Below, piece by piece: positions 54,975 to 63,733 of a stretch of DNA of 64,000 nt; the stretch's first letter is position 1; each line of letters starts with the position of its first letter. Under the pieces are notes generated by a model, which saw nothing but the letters and a program-made list of their open reading frames with translations, was not told the DNA's origin and made no database searches. Source of the DNA: Pseudomonas sp. B28(2017). Lineage in GTDB: Bacteria > Pseudomonadota > Gammaproteobacteria > Pseudomonadales > Pseudomonadaceae. The DNA is taken from contig NZ_NEJH01000002.1 of the NCBI RefSeq assembly GCF_002113025.1, positions 806,001 to 870,000 of the forward strand, read 5' to 3'. The position numbers and the translations under genes were made by a program.

Positions 54975-55014
54975 TAATAAAAAAGGCGATCCTTGCGGAT
55001 CGCCTTTTTTATTA
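54975..55014. terminator. Bidirectional terminator between the BON gene and sspB
   Basis: taataaaaaaggcgatcc and ggatcgccttttttatta are exact complements (18 bp) around ttgc, with A- and T-runs on both sides. The right arm contains the sspB stop codon. Confidence 0.93.
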
Positions 55015-55425
55015 CTTGACCACTTTCAGACTGGGCCGACCGCTTGGACGCGGCGGCTCACTGTCCGGTGGCGGAAGATCGTCATCCGGTTCGATCTCTT
55101 CGTCCTCGCCCATCGGCGATTCCAGATCAAACACCATGCCCTGACCATTCTCCCGGGCGTAGATACCCAGGATCGAAGCGATTGGCACGTACAGGGTGTG
55201 CGGCACGCCACCAAAGCGCCCTTCGAAACTGACCGCCTCGTTGTCCATGTGCAGGTGACGCACGGCTTGTGGCGATACGTTCAGGACGATCTGCCCGTCA
55301 CTGGCAAACCCCTGGGGAACCTGTACCGACGGGTACTCGGAATTGACCAGCATGTGCGGGGTGCAATCGTTGTCCACAATCCACTCATAGAGCGCGCGGA
55401 CCAGATAAGGTCGACTGGAGTTCAT
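55012..55425 (-). CDS. sspB: SspB, ClpXP specificity-enhancing factor
   Basis: Adaptor that delivers ssrA-tagged proteins to the ClpXP protease. The substrate-binding core is visible in RPYLVRALYEWIVDNDCTPH and IVLNVSPQAVRHLHMDN. An acidic linker (EDEEIEPDDD) leads to the C-terminal ClpX-binding motif RPSLKVVK. Length is 137 residues. It follows sspA by 16 bases in the same operon. Confidence 0.97.
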   Translation of the reverse strand: MNSSRPYLVRALYEWIVDNDCTPHMLVNSEYPSVQVPQGFASDGQIVLNVSPQAVRHLHMDNEAVSFEGRFGGVPHTLYVPIASILGIYARENGQGMVFDLESPMGEDEEIEPDDDLPPPDSEPPRPSGRPSLKVVK

Positions 55426-55441
55426 AGCGGCTCCCTAAGCC

Positions 55442-56059
55442 TTAGCGCATGTCGCGTTCGACACCAGACAGACTCGCCTGGAAAGCCTCACGCGCAAACT
55501 GGCGCTCCATATAATCAAGCAGCGGCTTGGCCGGCCGCGGCAGTTCTATACCCAGAATCGGCAATCGCCAGAGTATTGGCAGTAGGCAGCAATCCACCAG
55601 ACTTTGTTCCTCACTGAGGAAGAACGGTTTGTCGGCAAACAGCGGCGATACCCCCGTCAGGCTTTCGCGCAATTCTTTCCGGGCCACGGCACGGGCCGCC
55701 TCCTTGGTCCGAGAATCCAGAATCAGATCCACCAGACCACACCAGTCACGCTGAATGCGGTGCATCAGCAGGCGACTGTTGGCACGCGCCACGGGATAAA
55801 CCGGCAGTAGCGGCGGGTGCGGATAACGCTCATCCAGATATTCCATCACCACAGTCGACTCCCACAACGCCAGGTCGCGATCGACCAGGGTGGGCAAGCT
55901 GCCGTAAGGGTTCACTTCAATCAGTTTAGGTGGCTGGCGTCCAGCTTCCACGTAAATGATCTCGGCGCTGACACCTTTCTCTGCCAGTACGATGCGCACT
56001 CGGTGGGAATAGTGGTCGGCGGGGTCGGAGTAACAGGCCAACCGATTGGTCACGCCCAT
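55442..56059 (-). CDS. sspA: SspA, stringent starvation protein A
   Basis: RNA-polymerase-associated protein with a glutathione-transferase fold. The N-terminal thioredoxin-like domain (about 9-85) reads [20 protein letters not shown] and contains the cis-Pro region [17 protein letters not shown]. The C-terminal helical domain follows. Length is 205 residues. It acts on stress and virulence promoters as a sigma70-holoenzyme partner. It is preceded by a double hairpin after petC, so its expression may depend on read-through from petABC plus an own promoter. Confidence 0.97.
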   Translation of the reverse strand: MGVTNRLACYSDPADHYSHRVRIVLAEKGVSAEIIYVEAGRQPPKLIEVNPYGSLPTLVDRDLALWESTVVMEYLDERYPHPPLLPVYPVARANSRLLMHRIQRDWCGLVDLILDSRTKEAARAVARKELRESLTGVSPLFADKPFFLSEEQSLVDCCLLPILWRLPILGIELPRPAKPLLDYMERQFAREAFQASLSGVERDMR

Positions 56060-56096
56060 GGCGATCCTCCTCGCTTGTAGAAATAATCGAACGCGG

Positions 56097-56183
56097 AAAA
56101 ACGAGCGCGCCCAGAGGGCGCCTCCCGTAACGACTGGATTACCAGTTTCGCTACATCCTCAGAGGCGCCCTTGGGCGCGCGCG
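56097..56183 (-). terminator. Double-hairpin attenuator or terminator between petC and sspA
   Basis: Two small perfect hairpins, gcgccc-aga-gggcgc (56107-56121) and gcgccc-tt-gggcgc (56165-56178), are also complementary to each other. They can instead form one long stem enclosing an actgg-taat-ccagt hairpin. On the minus strand a run of Ts follows (complement of 56097-56101), fitting termination. Confidence 0.7.
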
Positions 56184-56209
56184 ATTAACAGCAATAGCTT
56201 GAAGCTTTA

Positions 56210-56992
56210 TCAGTGCACGTCTTTCCAGTATTCGCGCTTGAGCAGGTAAGCGAATACGAAGAAGAACGCCAGGTACAGCAATACGTATGTACCGATGCGC
56301 TGATGTTGCAGCTTAACCGGGTTAGCCGAGTAAGCCAGGAAGGTTACCAGATTCTTGACCTTCTCATCGAACTGCTCTGCAGTCAGGGCACCGCTTTTCG
56401 GCACGATGGTCAGTTGGTCGCACGCTTCATGAGTCAAAGGCGTACCGGTCAACGGATCAAATTGCTTCTTGCCATCTTCGACGATCTGAACCTGTTTGCA
56501 GCCAACCACCTGGCGACCTTGCAGGCCGGCCAGGACGTTAGGCATACCCACGTTCGGGAAGACCTTGTTGTTCACACCCCATGGGCGCGCCGGATCTTCA
56601 TAGAACGACCTCAGGTAACCGTACAGCCAGTCAGTACCGCGAACACGGGCAACCAGGGTCAGGTCCGGTGGCGCCGCACCAAACCAGGCCTTGGCGTCCG
56701 CCGGCTGCATGCCGATGCTCATGTGGTCGCCGATCTTGGCGCCGGTGAACACCAGCTTCTCCATCATCAGCTCATGGGGAATGCCCAGGTCGTCGGCAAC
56801 ACGCTCGTAGCGCTGGAACTTGGCACTGTGGCAACCCATGCAGTAGTTGGCGAACGTACGCGCACCGTCTTGCATGGCTGCTTTATCGGAAACGTCGATG
56901 TCGACTTTTTCCAGCTCGGGGCCACCGTGTTCTGCTGCGAAAGCGAACACTGGCAGCGCGGCAAGCATCAATACAGCAAATAGTTTTTTCAT
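56210..56992 (-). CDS. petC: Cytochrome c1 of the bc1 complex
   Basis: Haem-bearing subunit of ubiquinol-cytochrome c oxidoreductase. The start at 56992 gives a signal peptide (KKLFAVLMLAALPVFAFA) and 260 residues. The haem site is CMGCH near residue 54. The C-terminal membrane anchor is TYVLLYLAFFFVFAYLL. The ATG shares a base with the petB stop. An open frame further upstream lies in petB. Confidence 0.97.
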   Translation of the reverse strand: MKKLFAVLMLAALPVFAFAAEHGGPELEKVDIDVSDKAAMQDGARTFANYCMGCHSAKFQRYERVADDLGIPHELMMEKLVFTGAKIGDHMSIGMQPADAKAWFGAAPPDLTLVARVRGTDWLYGYLRSFYEDPARPWGVNNKVFPNVGMPNVLAGLQGRQVVGCKQVQIVEDGKKQFDPLTGTPLTHEACDQLTIVPKSGALTAEQFDEKVKNLVTFLAYSANPVKLQHQRIGTYVLLYLAFFFVFAYLLKREYWKDVH

Positions 56993-58203
56993 CAGCCAGT
57001 CACCCTTTCCGGAACCGGTTTGGTCTTCTCGAGCCTGGTGTAGAACGGCATCAGAATGAAGTAGGCGAAGTACAGGAAGGTACATACCTGCGACAGCAAC
57101 GTACGCTCAGGGGTCGGGGCCAGTACGCCCAACACTCCCAGGATCACGAACGCGATGCAGAACACCCAGAGCCAGATCTTGCTCAGCCAGCCCTTGTAGC
57201 GCATCGACTTGACCGGGCTACGGTCCAGCCATGGCAGGACGAACAGCACGGCAATGGCCGCACCCATGGCGATCACACCGAAGAGCTTGTCCGGAACCGC
57301 ACGCAAGATGGCGTAGAACGGGGTGAAGTACCAGACCGGAGCGATGTGCTCTGGGGTCTTGAAGGCGTTCGCCACTTCAAAGTTCGGCTTTTCGAGGAAG
57401 TAACCGCCCATTTCCGGGAAGAAGAACACGATCGAGCAGAAGATGAACAGGAACACCACCACGCCGACGATATCTTTCACGGTGTAGTACGGGTGGAAGG
57501 CAATGCCGTCCAGCGGTATGCCGTTTTCGTCCTTGTGCTTCTTGATGTCCACGCCGTCCGGGTTGTTCGAACCAACTTCGTGCAACGCCAGGATGTGCAA
57601 CACAACCAGACCAAGGATAACAATCGGCAGGGCAACCACGTGCAAGGCGAAGAAGCGGTTCAGGGTAATGCCGGAAATCAGGTAGTCACCACGAATCCAT
57701 TGGGTCAGGTCGTTGCCGATGACCGGAATCGCACCGAACAGCGAGATGATTACCTGGGCCCCCCAGTAGGACATCTGTCCCCACGGCAGCAGGTAACCCA
57801 TGAAGGCTTCGGCCATCAAAGCCAGATAGATCAGCATGCCGAAGACCCACACCAGTTCACGCGGTTTCTGGTACGAACCGTAGAGCAGGCCGCGGAACAT
57901 GTGCAGATAGACCACGATGAAGAACGCCGAAGCGCCGGTGGAGTGCAGCAGACGCAGGATCGAGCCGTACTCGACGTCGCGCATGATGTATTCGACGGAG
58001 GCAAATGCCTCTTCCGCCGACGGGGTATAACTCATGGTCAGCCAGACACCGGTAACGATCTGGTTGACCAGCACGAGCAGCGCCAGGGAGCCAAAGAAAT
58101 AGAAGAAGTTGAAGTTCTTCGGAGCGTAATACTTGCTGAGATGGTCTTCCCACATCTTGGTTGCGGGAAAGCGTGCATCAACCCAATCCATGAACTTGCT
58201 CAT
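56992..58203 (-). CDS. petB: Cytochrome b of the bc1 complex
   Basis: Membrane core of the bc1 complex with eight or more helices and both quinone sites. Haem-ligating His pairs lie in LRLLHSTGASAFFIVVYLHM and NRFFALHVVALPIVILGLVV. The Qo-site motif appears as PPVW-like HIAPVWYFTPFYAIL. Length is 403 residues from the ATG at 58203, which overlaps the petA stop (TGATG); an adjacent upstream ATG is also possible. Confidence 0.97.
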   Translation of the reverse strand: MSKFMDWVDARFPATKMWEDHLSKYYAPKNFNFFYFFGSLALLVLVNQIVTGVWLTMSYTPSAEEAFASVEYIMRDVEYGSILRLLHSTGASAFFIVVYLHMFRGLLYGSYQKPRELVWVFGMLIYLALMAEAFMGYLLPWGQMSYWGAQVIISLFGAIPVIGNDLTQWIRGDYLISGITLNRFFALHVVALPIVILGLVVLHILALHEVGSNNPDGVDIKKHKDENGIPLDGIAFHPYYTVKDIVGVVVFLFIFCSIVFFFPEMGGYFLEKPNFEVANAFKTPEHIAPVWYFTPFYAILRAVPDKLFGVIAMGAAIAVLFVLPWLDRSPVKSMRYKGWLSKIWLWVFCIAFVILGVLGVLAPTPERTLLSQVCTFLYFAYFILMPFYTRLEKTKPVPERVTG

Positions 58204-58796
58204 CACGCTTTCTCCGTATCGACGCCAATGACAATGATCTCATCGGTCTCATAGGAATGCGGGGGAACTGGCAGGTTCAAAGGCGCAGGTTGCGACTTGT
58301 AGACGCGGCCAGCCAGATCGTAGTGGGAACCGTGGCAAGGGCAGAAGTAACCGCCCACCCAGTCTTTACCCAGATCCGCAGGTGCCACTTCAGGACGGAA
58401 GGTCGGCGAGCAACCCAGGTGCGTGCAGATACCAATCAGCAGCAGAACCTCAGGCTTGATCGAACGGATTTCCGGATCAACGTAAGTCGGTTGTGTCGAG
58501 TTCTTGGAGGTCGGATCAGCGAGCTGACCCTCGATCTTCTTCAGATTCCCCAGGATTTCCGGTGTACGGCGGACGATGAACACCGGCTGACCGCGCCACT
58601 CAGCAATCATCTGCTGGCCTGGTTCGACTTTGCTGACATTCACTTTCACCGGTGCACCTGCGGCTTTCGCCTTGGCACTGGGAAACCATGACCCCACGAA
58701 CGGGACCGCAGCCCCCACCGCTCCTGCAGCACCCACCACGGATGTGGCTGCCACCAAGAAGCGACGCCGGCCTGCATTCACGCCGTCATTGCTCAT
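58203..58796 (-). CDS. petA: Rieske iron-sulfur subunit of the bc1 complex
   Basis: Rieske protein that takes electrons from quinol to cytochrome c1. A Tat-type signal-anchor GRRRFLVAATSVVGAAGA is at the N-terminus. The two cluster boxes are CTHLGC and CPCHGSHYD, each with Cys and His ligands. Length is 197 residues. It begins the petA-petB-petC-sspA-sspB block. Confidence 0.98.
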   Translation of the reverse strand: MSNDGVNAGRRRFLVAATSVVGAAGAVGAAVPFVGSWFPSAKAKAAGAPVKVNVSKVEPGQQMIAEWRGQPVFIVRRTPEILGNLKKIEGQLADPTSKNSTQPTYVDPEIRSIKPEVLLLIGICTHLGCSPTFRPEVAPADLGKDWVGGYFCPCHGSHYDLAGRVYKSQPAPLNLPVPPHSYETDEIIVIGVDTEKA

Positions 58797-58942
58797 TCAG
58801 TCCTCTCCCATCAGCTTTGTAGCCTGTTAAATCAGGCATCTACTAAGTAAATCTATGTACTTATAAAAATTTTGCCGAATGGTAATGAAAAGCCCCAATT
58901 CTGACAAGGTAATTACCGGAACCCATCACCCCCAAGCCTTGT

Positions 58943-58971
58943 AGTATAGGGCGTCTACGGATGTGGCAAGT
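58943..58971 (-). promoter_or_regulatory. Candidate petA promoter
   Basis: Minus-strand TATACT (58943-58948) is a strong -10 box. The best -35 is ACTTGC (58966-58971, 17-base spacer) or TTGCCA (15-base spacer), both imperfect. The 268-base gap 58797-59064 holds no gene. Confidence 0.45.
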
Positions 58972-59005
58972 TGTCACAGCGCAATTCTTTGATAAATCGC
59001 AGACA

Positions 59006-59050
59006 TAAAAAAACGCCCAGCTCCGTGAGGATACTGGGCGTTCTTTTTTG
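59006..59050 (-). terminator. Terminator of rplM-rpsI
   Basis: On the minus strand aacgcccag ... ctgggcgtt pair over 9 bp with flanking T- and A-rich runs, 15 bases after rpsI. Confidence 0.9.
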
Positions 59051-59064
59051 AACGTGAAAGCGAA

Positions 59065-59457
59065 TTAACGCTTCGAGTACTGCGGACGCTTACGCGCTTT
59101 ACGCAGACCGACTTTCTTACGTTCAACTTCACGAGCATCGCGGGTTACGAAGCCGGCTTTACGCAGGGCGCTGCGCAGAGTCTCGTCGTAGTCCATCAGA
59201 GCGCGAGTGATGCCGTGGCGGATTGCGCCAGCCTGACCACTTACACCACCGCCGATCACGGTGACGTAGATGTCGAACTTCTCGACAGTCTCAGTCAATT
59301 CCAGCGGCTGACGAACTACCATGCGGGCAGTTTCGCGACCGAAGAAATTATCCAGCGAACGGTTGTTGATGGAGATGTTACCAGTACCCGGACGCAGGAA
59401 AACGCGTGCGGTTGCGGTCTTGCGACGGCCAGTGCCGTAATTTTGAGTCGCCGACAT
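59065..59457 (-). CDS. rpsI: Ribosomal protein S9
   Basis: 30S subunit protein of 130 residues. It opens with [18 protein letters not shown] and ends in the highly basic tail [14 protein letters not shown] that reaches the P-site tRNA. It lies 14 bases after rplM on the same transcript. Confidence 0.99.
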   Translation of the reverse strand: MSATQNYGTGRRKTATARVFLRPGTGNISINNRSLDNFFGRETARMVVRQPLELTETVEKFDIYVTVIGGGVSGQAGAIRHGITRALMDYDETLRSALRKAGFVTRDAREVERKKVGLRKARKRPQYSKR

Positions 59458-59471
59458 AATGAACTATTCCG

Positions 59472-59900
59472 TTAAATCTTCAGTTCTTGGGGCTGCTGAG
59501 CAGTATGAGGGTGTGCAGCGCCCGCATAGACTTTCAGCTTACGGTACATGTCGCGACCCAGCGGGTTCTTAGGCAGCATGCCTTTGACCGCGGTCTCGAT
59601 CACGCGCTCAGGGGCCTTGGCGATCAGCTTTTCAAAGTTGATCGACTTGATGCCGCCCGGGAAACCGGAGTGGGAGTAGTACATTTTGTCAGTGGTTTTA
59701 GCACCGGTAACACGGATCTGCTCAGCGTTGATTACGACGATGTAGTCGCCGGTGTCAACGTGAGGAGTGTACTCAGGCTTGTGCTTGCCACGCAGACGGC
59801 TCGCGATTTCGGTGGCCAGACGACCCAGGGTCTGACCAGCAGCGTCGACGACAAACCAGTCGCGCTTTACTGTTTCCGGTTTAGCAGTAAAAGTTTTCAT
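59472..59900 (-). CDS. rplM: Ribosomal protein L13
   Basis: 50S subunit protein of 142 residues. Diagnostic stretches are [38 protein letters not shown] and [20 protein letters not shown]. It is first in the rplM-rpsI operon, preceded by a short leader where autoregulation would act. Confidence 0.99.
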   Translation of the reverse strand: MKTFTAKPETVKRDWFVVDAAGQTLGRLATEIASRLRGKHKPEYTPHVDTGDYIVVINAEQIRVTGAKTTDKMYYSHSGFPGGIKSINFEKLIAKAPERVIETAVKGMLPKNPLGRDMYRKLKVYAGAAHPHTAQQPQELKI

Positions 59901-59941
59901 TCTTTATAGCCTCAGGGGCCGCCCTGTAAAATAGACGGCGG

Positions 59942-59970
59942 ATCTTACTGAATAGTGCGTACTTTGACAA
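59942..59970 (-). promoter_or_regulatory. Promoter of rplM-rpsI
   Basis: Minus-strand TTGTCA (59965-59970), 17-base spacer, TAAGAT (59942-59947), about 40 bases before the rplM start. Confidence 0.65.
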
Positions 59971-60145
59971 GTCAAAGGCAGCCGGATACAGACGCTTTCG
60001 GGGGCTCGGGTCGGCGCGTCCGTTCAACGGCAAGATTCTTCGGCGGCGGGGCATCACTTCCACTGCAGAAAGAGGTGCGCAATTATGCAGATTGCGAAAA
60101 ATAATTCAACCTGCTTTTATGATTGTTTTGCCCAAGGAGCACACG

Positions 60146-61186
60146 ATGGACTATCGCCAGCTAGGCCGAACGAACCTGAACGTGAGCGCCATCTGCCTCG
60201 GAACCATGACCTGGGGCGAGCAAAACAGCGAGGCAGATGCCTTCGCCCAGATTGAGCGGGCCAAGGCTGCCGGGATCAACTTCATCGACACCGCCGAGAT
60301 GTACCCGGTGCCACCCAAGGCCGAAACCTACGCCACCACCGAACGCTATATCGGCAATTACTTCAAGAGCCGCGGCGACCGCACCGACTGGATCCTGGCC
60401 AGCAAGATCGCCGGCCCCGGCAACACCATCGACTACATCCGAGACAAAAACCTTCGACACAATCGACAGCACATCACCGAAGCCTTGGATGCCAGTCTCA
60501 AGCGCCTGCAGACCGACTACATCGACCTGTACCAGTTGCACTGGCCGGAGCGCAGCACCAACTTCTTCGGCCAGCTCGGCTACAAGCACAAAATCGAAGC
60601 CAACCTGACCCCGCTGGAGGACACCCTCGAAGCGCTGGACGAGCAGGTCCGCGCCGGCAAGATCCGCCACATCGGCCTGTCCAACGAGACGCCATGGGGC
60701 ACCATGCGCTTTCTCGCCCTGGCCGAAGCCCGAGGCTGGCCACGCGCCGTGTCGATCCAGAACCCGTACAACCTGCTCAACCGCAGCTTTGAAGTCGGCC
60801 TGGCGGAAATCGCCATCCGCGAGCAATGCGGCCTGCTCGCCTATTCGCCGCTGGCGTTCGGTTTCCTGTCAGGCAAGTACGAAGGTGGCGCCCGCCCGCC
60901 AAAAGGTCGCCTTAGCCTCTACAGCCGCTTCAGCCGCTATTTCAACCCACAGTCGGAAGCAGCCTGCAGCCGTTACGTGGCGCTGGCTCGCGAGCACGGT
61001 CTGGACCCGGCGAAAATGGCCCTGGCGTTCGTGACGCAGCAGCCGTTCGTGACCAGCAACATCATTGGCGCAACGACCATGGAACAACTGGAGAGCAACA
61101 TTGCCAGTTTCGATCTGAAACTGTCGGAGGAAGTGCTGGAAGGGATCGAGGCGATTCACAAGGATCATCCGAATCCGGCACCTTGA
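60146..61186 (+). CDS. NADP(H)-dependent aldo/keto reductase (Tas-like)
   Basis: TIM-barrel oxidoreductase of 346 residues. The catalytic tetrad can be placed as Asp and Tyr in FIDTAEMYPV, Lys in ILASKIAG, and His in YQLHWPERS. The C-terminal cofactor segment is NIIGATTMEQLESNI. The start at 60146 follows AAGGAG by 8 bases; an upstream in-frame ATG at 60092 is less suitable. It resembles E. coli Tas. The substrate is not evident. Confidence 0.92.
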   Translation: MDYRQLGRTNLNVSAICLGTMTWGEQNSEADAFAQIERAKAAGINFIDTAEMYPVPPKAETYATTERYIGNYFKSRGDRTDWILASKIAGPGNTIDYIRDKNLRHNRQHITEALDASLKRLQTDYIDLYQLHWPERSTNFFGQLGYKHKIEANLTPLEDTLEALDEQVRAGKIRHIGLSNETPWGTMRFLALAEARGWPRAVSIQNPYNLLNRSFEVGLAEIAIREQCGLLAYSPLAFGFLSGKYEGGARPPKGRLSLYSRFSRYFNPQSEAACSRYVALAREHGLDPAKMALAFVTQQPFVTSNIIGATTMEQLESNIASFDLKLSEEVLEGIEAIHKDHPNPAP

Positions 61187-61202
61187 TTGATTCATAGTGC
61201 CA

Positions 61203-61267
61203 TTCGCGAGCAGGCTCGCCCCCCACAAGGATTACGCTGTACCTGTGGGAGCGAGCCTGCTCGCGAT
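61203..61267. repeat. REP pair, tail-to-tail
   Basis: ttcgcgagcaggctcgcccc and cctgtgggagcgagcctgct are arranged with their outer ends facing inward, the reverse of the usual REPIN order. They lie between convergent genes. Confidence 0.8.
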
Positions 61268-61290
61268 GACGGACTGGTAGTCAGCGCAAT

Positions 61291-62427
61291 TCAAAGCGAC
61301 CGCGCAATGATCTCCTTCATGATTTCGTTGGTCCCGGCATAGATTCGCTGTACCCGCGCATCCGCCCATGCCCGTGCGATCGGGTACTCCCACATGAACC
61401 CGTAACCACCGTGCAATTGCACACACTCATCGAGCACCTTGCATTGCAGGTCGGTGCCCCAGTACTTGGCCATCGCCGCCGTCGGCACGTCGAGCTTGCC
61501 TTGCAGGTGCAACTCAAGGCAGCGGTCGACGAAAACGCGACCGATCTGGATTTCCGTAGCCATCTCCGCCAGTTTGAACCGGGTGTTCTGGAAATCCGCA
61601 ATCGACTTGCCGAACGCCTTGCGCTCGCGGGTGTAGTCGAGCGTCCATTGCAGCGCCGCTTCAGCTGAAGCCAGCCCGCCAACGGCCACGGTGAGGCGCT
61701 CCTGTGGCAACTCCTGCATCAGGTAGGCAAAGCCCATCCCGGCTTGGCCCAACAGGTTTTCCTTGGGCACACGCACGTCCTGGAAAAACAGTTCCGAGGT
61801 GTCCTGGGCTTTCATCCCGACCTTTTCCAGGCGCTTGCCCTTGTCGAAGCCCGGTGTGTTGACTTCTACCAGAAACAGACTGGTGCCCTTCGCACCGGCC
61901 TTCGGATCGGTCTTGGCGACGACGATCACCAGATCGGCCAGGTAACCGTTGGTGATGAAGGTCTTGGAGCCGTTGATCACGTACTCATCGCCATCGAGCA
62001 CGGCCGTGGTTTTCACGCCCTGCAGATCGGAACCGGCACCCGGCTCGGTCATGGCGATCGCGCTAACCATCTCGCCGGACACCAGCTTCGGCAGGTACTT
62101 CTGCTTCAGCACTTCACTGCCGTAATGCAGGATGTACGGCGCCACGATGTCCGAGTGCAGGGAAAAACCGATGCCGGTCAGGCCAAGTCGCCCCACCTCT
62201 TCGATCACCACCGCACTGTAGAGAAAGTCCGCCCCCAGACCGCCGTATTCTTCCGGCAGGTGCGAGCACAGCATCCCCGCCTCCCCTGCCTTGTTCCACA
62301 GCTGTCGGTCGATATAGCCTTGTTTTTCCCATTGCCCATGGAATGGCACCGCCTCTTTTTCGAGGAACGTTCGCACGCTGTCGCGGAAAAGCTCGTGCTC
62401 GGAGCTGAACAAGGTTCTGGGGATCAT
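61291..62427 (-). CDS. Acyl-CoA dehydrogenase (long-chain-like)
   Basis: FAD-dependent alpha,beta-dehydrogenase of acyl-CoA, 378 residues. Motifs are AMTEPGAGSDLQGVKT, TFITNGYLADLVIVVAKTD, RKAFGKSIADFQNTRFKLAE and LHGGYGFMWEYPIARAWADA. The near-C-terminal motif is IYAGTNEIMKEII. It lacks the Glu found in IYEGT of short- and medium-chain enzymes, and so fits the long-chain or isovaleryl type that keeps its base elsewhere. The start at 62427 has AAGG 6 bases upstream. It is divergent from a GlxA-type regulator. Confidence 0.93.
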   Translation of the reverse strand: MIPRTLFSSEHELFRDSVRTFLEKEAVPFHGQWEKQGYIDRQLWNKAGEAGMLCSHLPEEYGGLGADFLYSAVVIEEVGRLGLTGIGFSLHSDIVAPYILHYGSEVLKQKYLPKLVSGEMVSAIAMTEPGAGSDLQGVKTTAVLDGDEYVINGSKTFITNGYLADLVIVVAKTDPKAGAKGTSLFLVEVNTPGFDKGKRLEKVGMKAQDTSELFFQDVRVPKENLLGQAGMGFAYLMQELPQERLTVAVGGLASAEAALQWTLDYTRERKAFGKSIADFQNTRFKLAEMATEIQIGRVFVDRCLELHLQGKLDVPTAAMAKYWGTDLQCKVLDECVQLHGGYGFMWEYPIARAWADARVQRIYAGTNEIMKEIIARSL

Positions 62428-62573
62428 GCGGCACCTTTTCTTTGTTTTTAGAAGGAGTTGACCTTCAGAGACTATGCCTCGCATCCGATACAGGACACTG
62501 GACACATCCGACAAAAAATAAGACGATCCAGCCGTCTGGTGACCACTTTCCCCTATAAGAATAAAGTTGAATT

Positions 62574-63569
62574 ATGTCTAACCAAGCCTCCACGCCCCTG
62601 CGGCGCGTCAGCATCCTGGCCATCGACCGGGTTTTCGCTTCCACCCTCATGCAAGCCAAGGATTTCTTTCACCTCGCCAGCCTGCGCTACGGCAAACAGC
62701 TGGGCCAGGGCCTGACACCGGCGTTCGAAACCCGCCTGGTCAGCCCCGACGGCAAACCGGTCAACACTTTCAGCGATGTGGTGATTCCGGTGGATGGCGG
62801 ACTGGAAAACGCCGATATCATCGTTCTTCCCGCGTTCTGGGATGATTTCGAAAGCCTCTGCAAACGTTACCCACAAGTCCTGCCCTGGTTGCGCCAGCAA
62901 CATGCGCGCGGCGCCGTGCTGTGCGGCGAGGCCACCGGTGTTTTCTGGCTGGCCGAAGCCGGGCTGCTCAATGGCAAGGAAGCGACCACCTACTGGCGCT
63001 TCTTCAATGCCTTCGCCGAACGCTTCCCCCAGGTTCAACTCAATCAGGACAAGCACCTGACCGACGCCGACAACCTGTACTGCGCCGGCGGCACCACTTC
63101 GGCATGCGATTTGTACATTTACCTGATCGAGCGCTTCTGCGGTGCCAATGTGTCCCAGGCCGTAGCGCGGGACATTCTGTATGAAGTGCAGCGCAGCTAC
63201 TCGCCAGGGCGCATCGGTTTTGGTGGCCAGAAACTGCATCAGGACGTAATCATCCTGCAGATACAGCACTGGCTCGAAGAACACTTCGCCGACAAGTTCC
63301 GCTTCGAAGACGTCGCCCGCGAACACGGCATGAGCATCCGCAACTTCATGCGCCGCTTCCAGACAGCCACCGGCGACAAGCCACTGCATTACCTGCAACG
63401 CCTGCGCATCGAAACCGCCAAGGGCTTGCTGTCCGGCAGCCGCAAGAGCATCAAGACCATCAGTTACGAAGTCGGTTACGACGATGCGAGCTTTTTCGCA
63501 CGGTTATTCCGCCAGCACACGGAGTTGTCGCCGAACCAGTATCGGCAGCAGTTTCAGCAGGCTGCGTAG
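62574..63569 (+). CDS. GlxA-family AraC-type transcriptional regulator
   Basis: A 331-residue regulator. The N-terminal DJ-1/PfpI-like domain (about 10-190) has the nucleophile-elbow Cys in GAVLCGEATGVFWLAE. The C-terminal AraC double helix-turn-helix (about 225-325) contains FEDVAREHGMSIRNFMRRFQ and TISYEVGYDDASFFARLFRQ. The family often controls catabolism of quaternary amines or amino acids. The divergent acyl-CoA dehydrogenase is a plausible target, but no operator was recognised in the 146-base gap. Confidence 0.93.
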   Translation: MSNQASTPLRRVSILAIDRVFASTLMQAKDFFHLASLRYGKQLGQGLTPAFETRLVSPDGKPVNTFSDVVIPVDGGLENADIIVLPAFWDDFESLCKRYPQVLPWLRQQHARGAVLCGEATGVFWLAEAGLLNGKEATTYWRFFNAFAERFPQVQLNQDKHLTDADNLYCAGGTTSACDLYIYLIERFCGANVSQAVARDILYEVQRSYSPGRIGFGGQKLHQDVIILQIQHWLEEHFADKFRFEDVAREHGMSIRNFMRRFQTATGDKPLHYLQRLRIETAKGLLSGSRKSIKTISYEVGYDDASFFARLFRQHTELSPNQYRQQFQQAA

Positions 63570-63571
63570 GC

Positions 63572-63670
63572 CCTGCAGGAGCGAGCTTGCTCGCGAAGAA
63601 TCAGGGAGCGATGCGTTTAGCCCGCATGAACGCGCTATCGTTAACGTCCATCGCGAGCTCGCTCCTACAG
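63572..63670. repeat. REP doublet (right copy shortened)
   Basis: ctgcaggagcgagcttgctc at the left and catcgcgagctcgctcctac at the right, inverted. The right copy lacks the inner 'aggct' and has a shorter hairpin. Confidence 0.75.
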
Positions 63671-63686
63671 CTAACCTCCAGCGCAC

Positions 63687-63718
63687 AAAAAAAGGCCTGC
63701 ATGTGCAGGCCTTTTTTT
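63687..63718. terminator. Bidirectional terminator
   Basis: aaaaaaaggcctgca-tg-tgcaggccttttttt, a perfect stem with A- and T-runs, between the convergent GlxA-type gene and zapE. Confidence 0.93.
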
Positions 63719-63733
63719 ATTATCCGATTTGTC

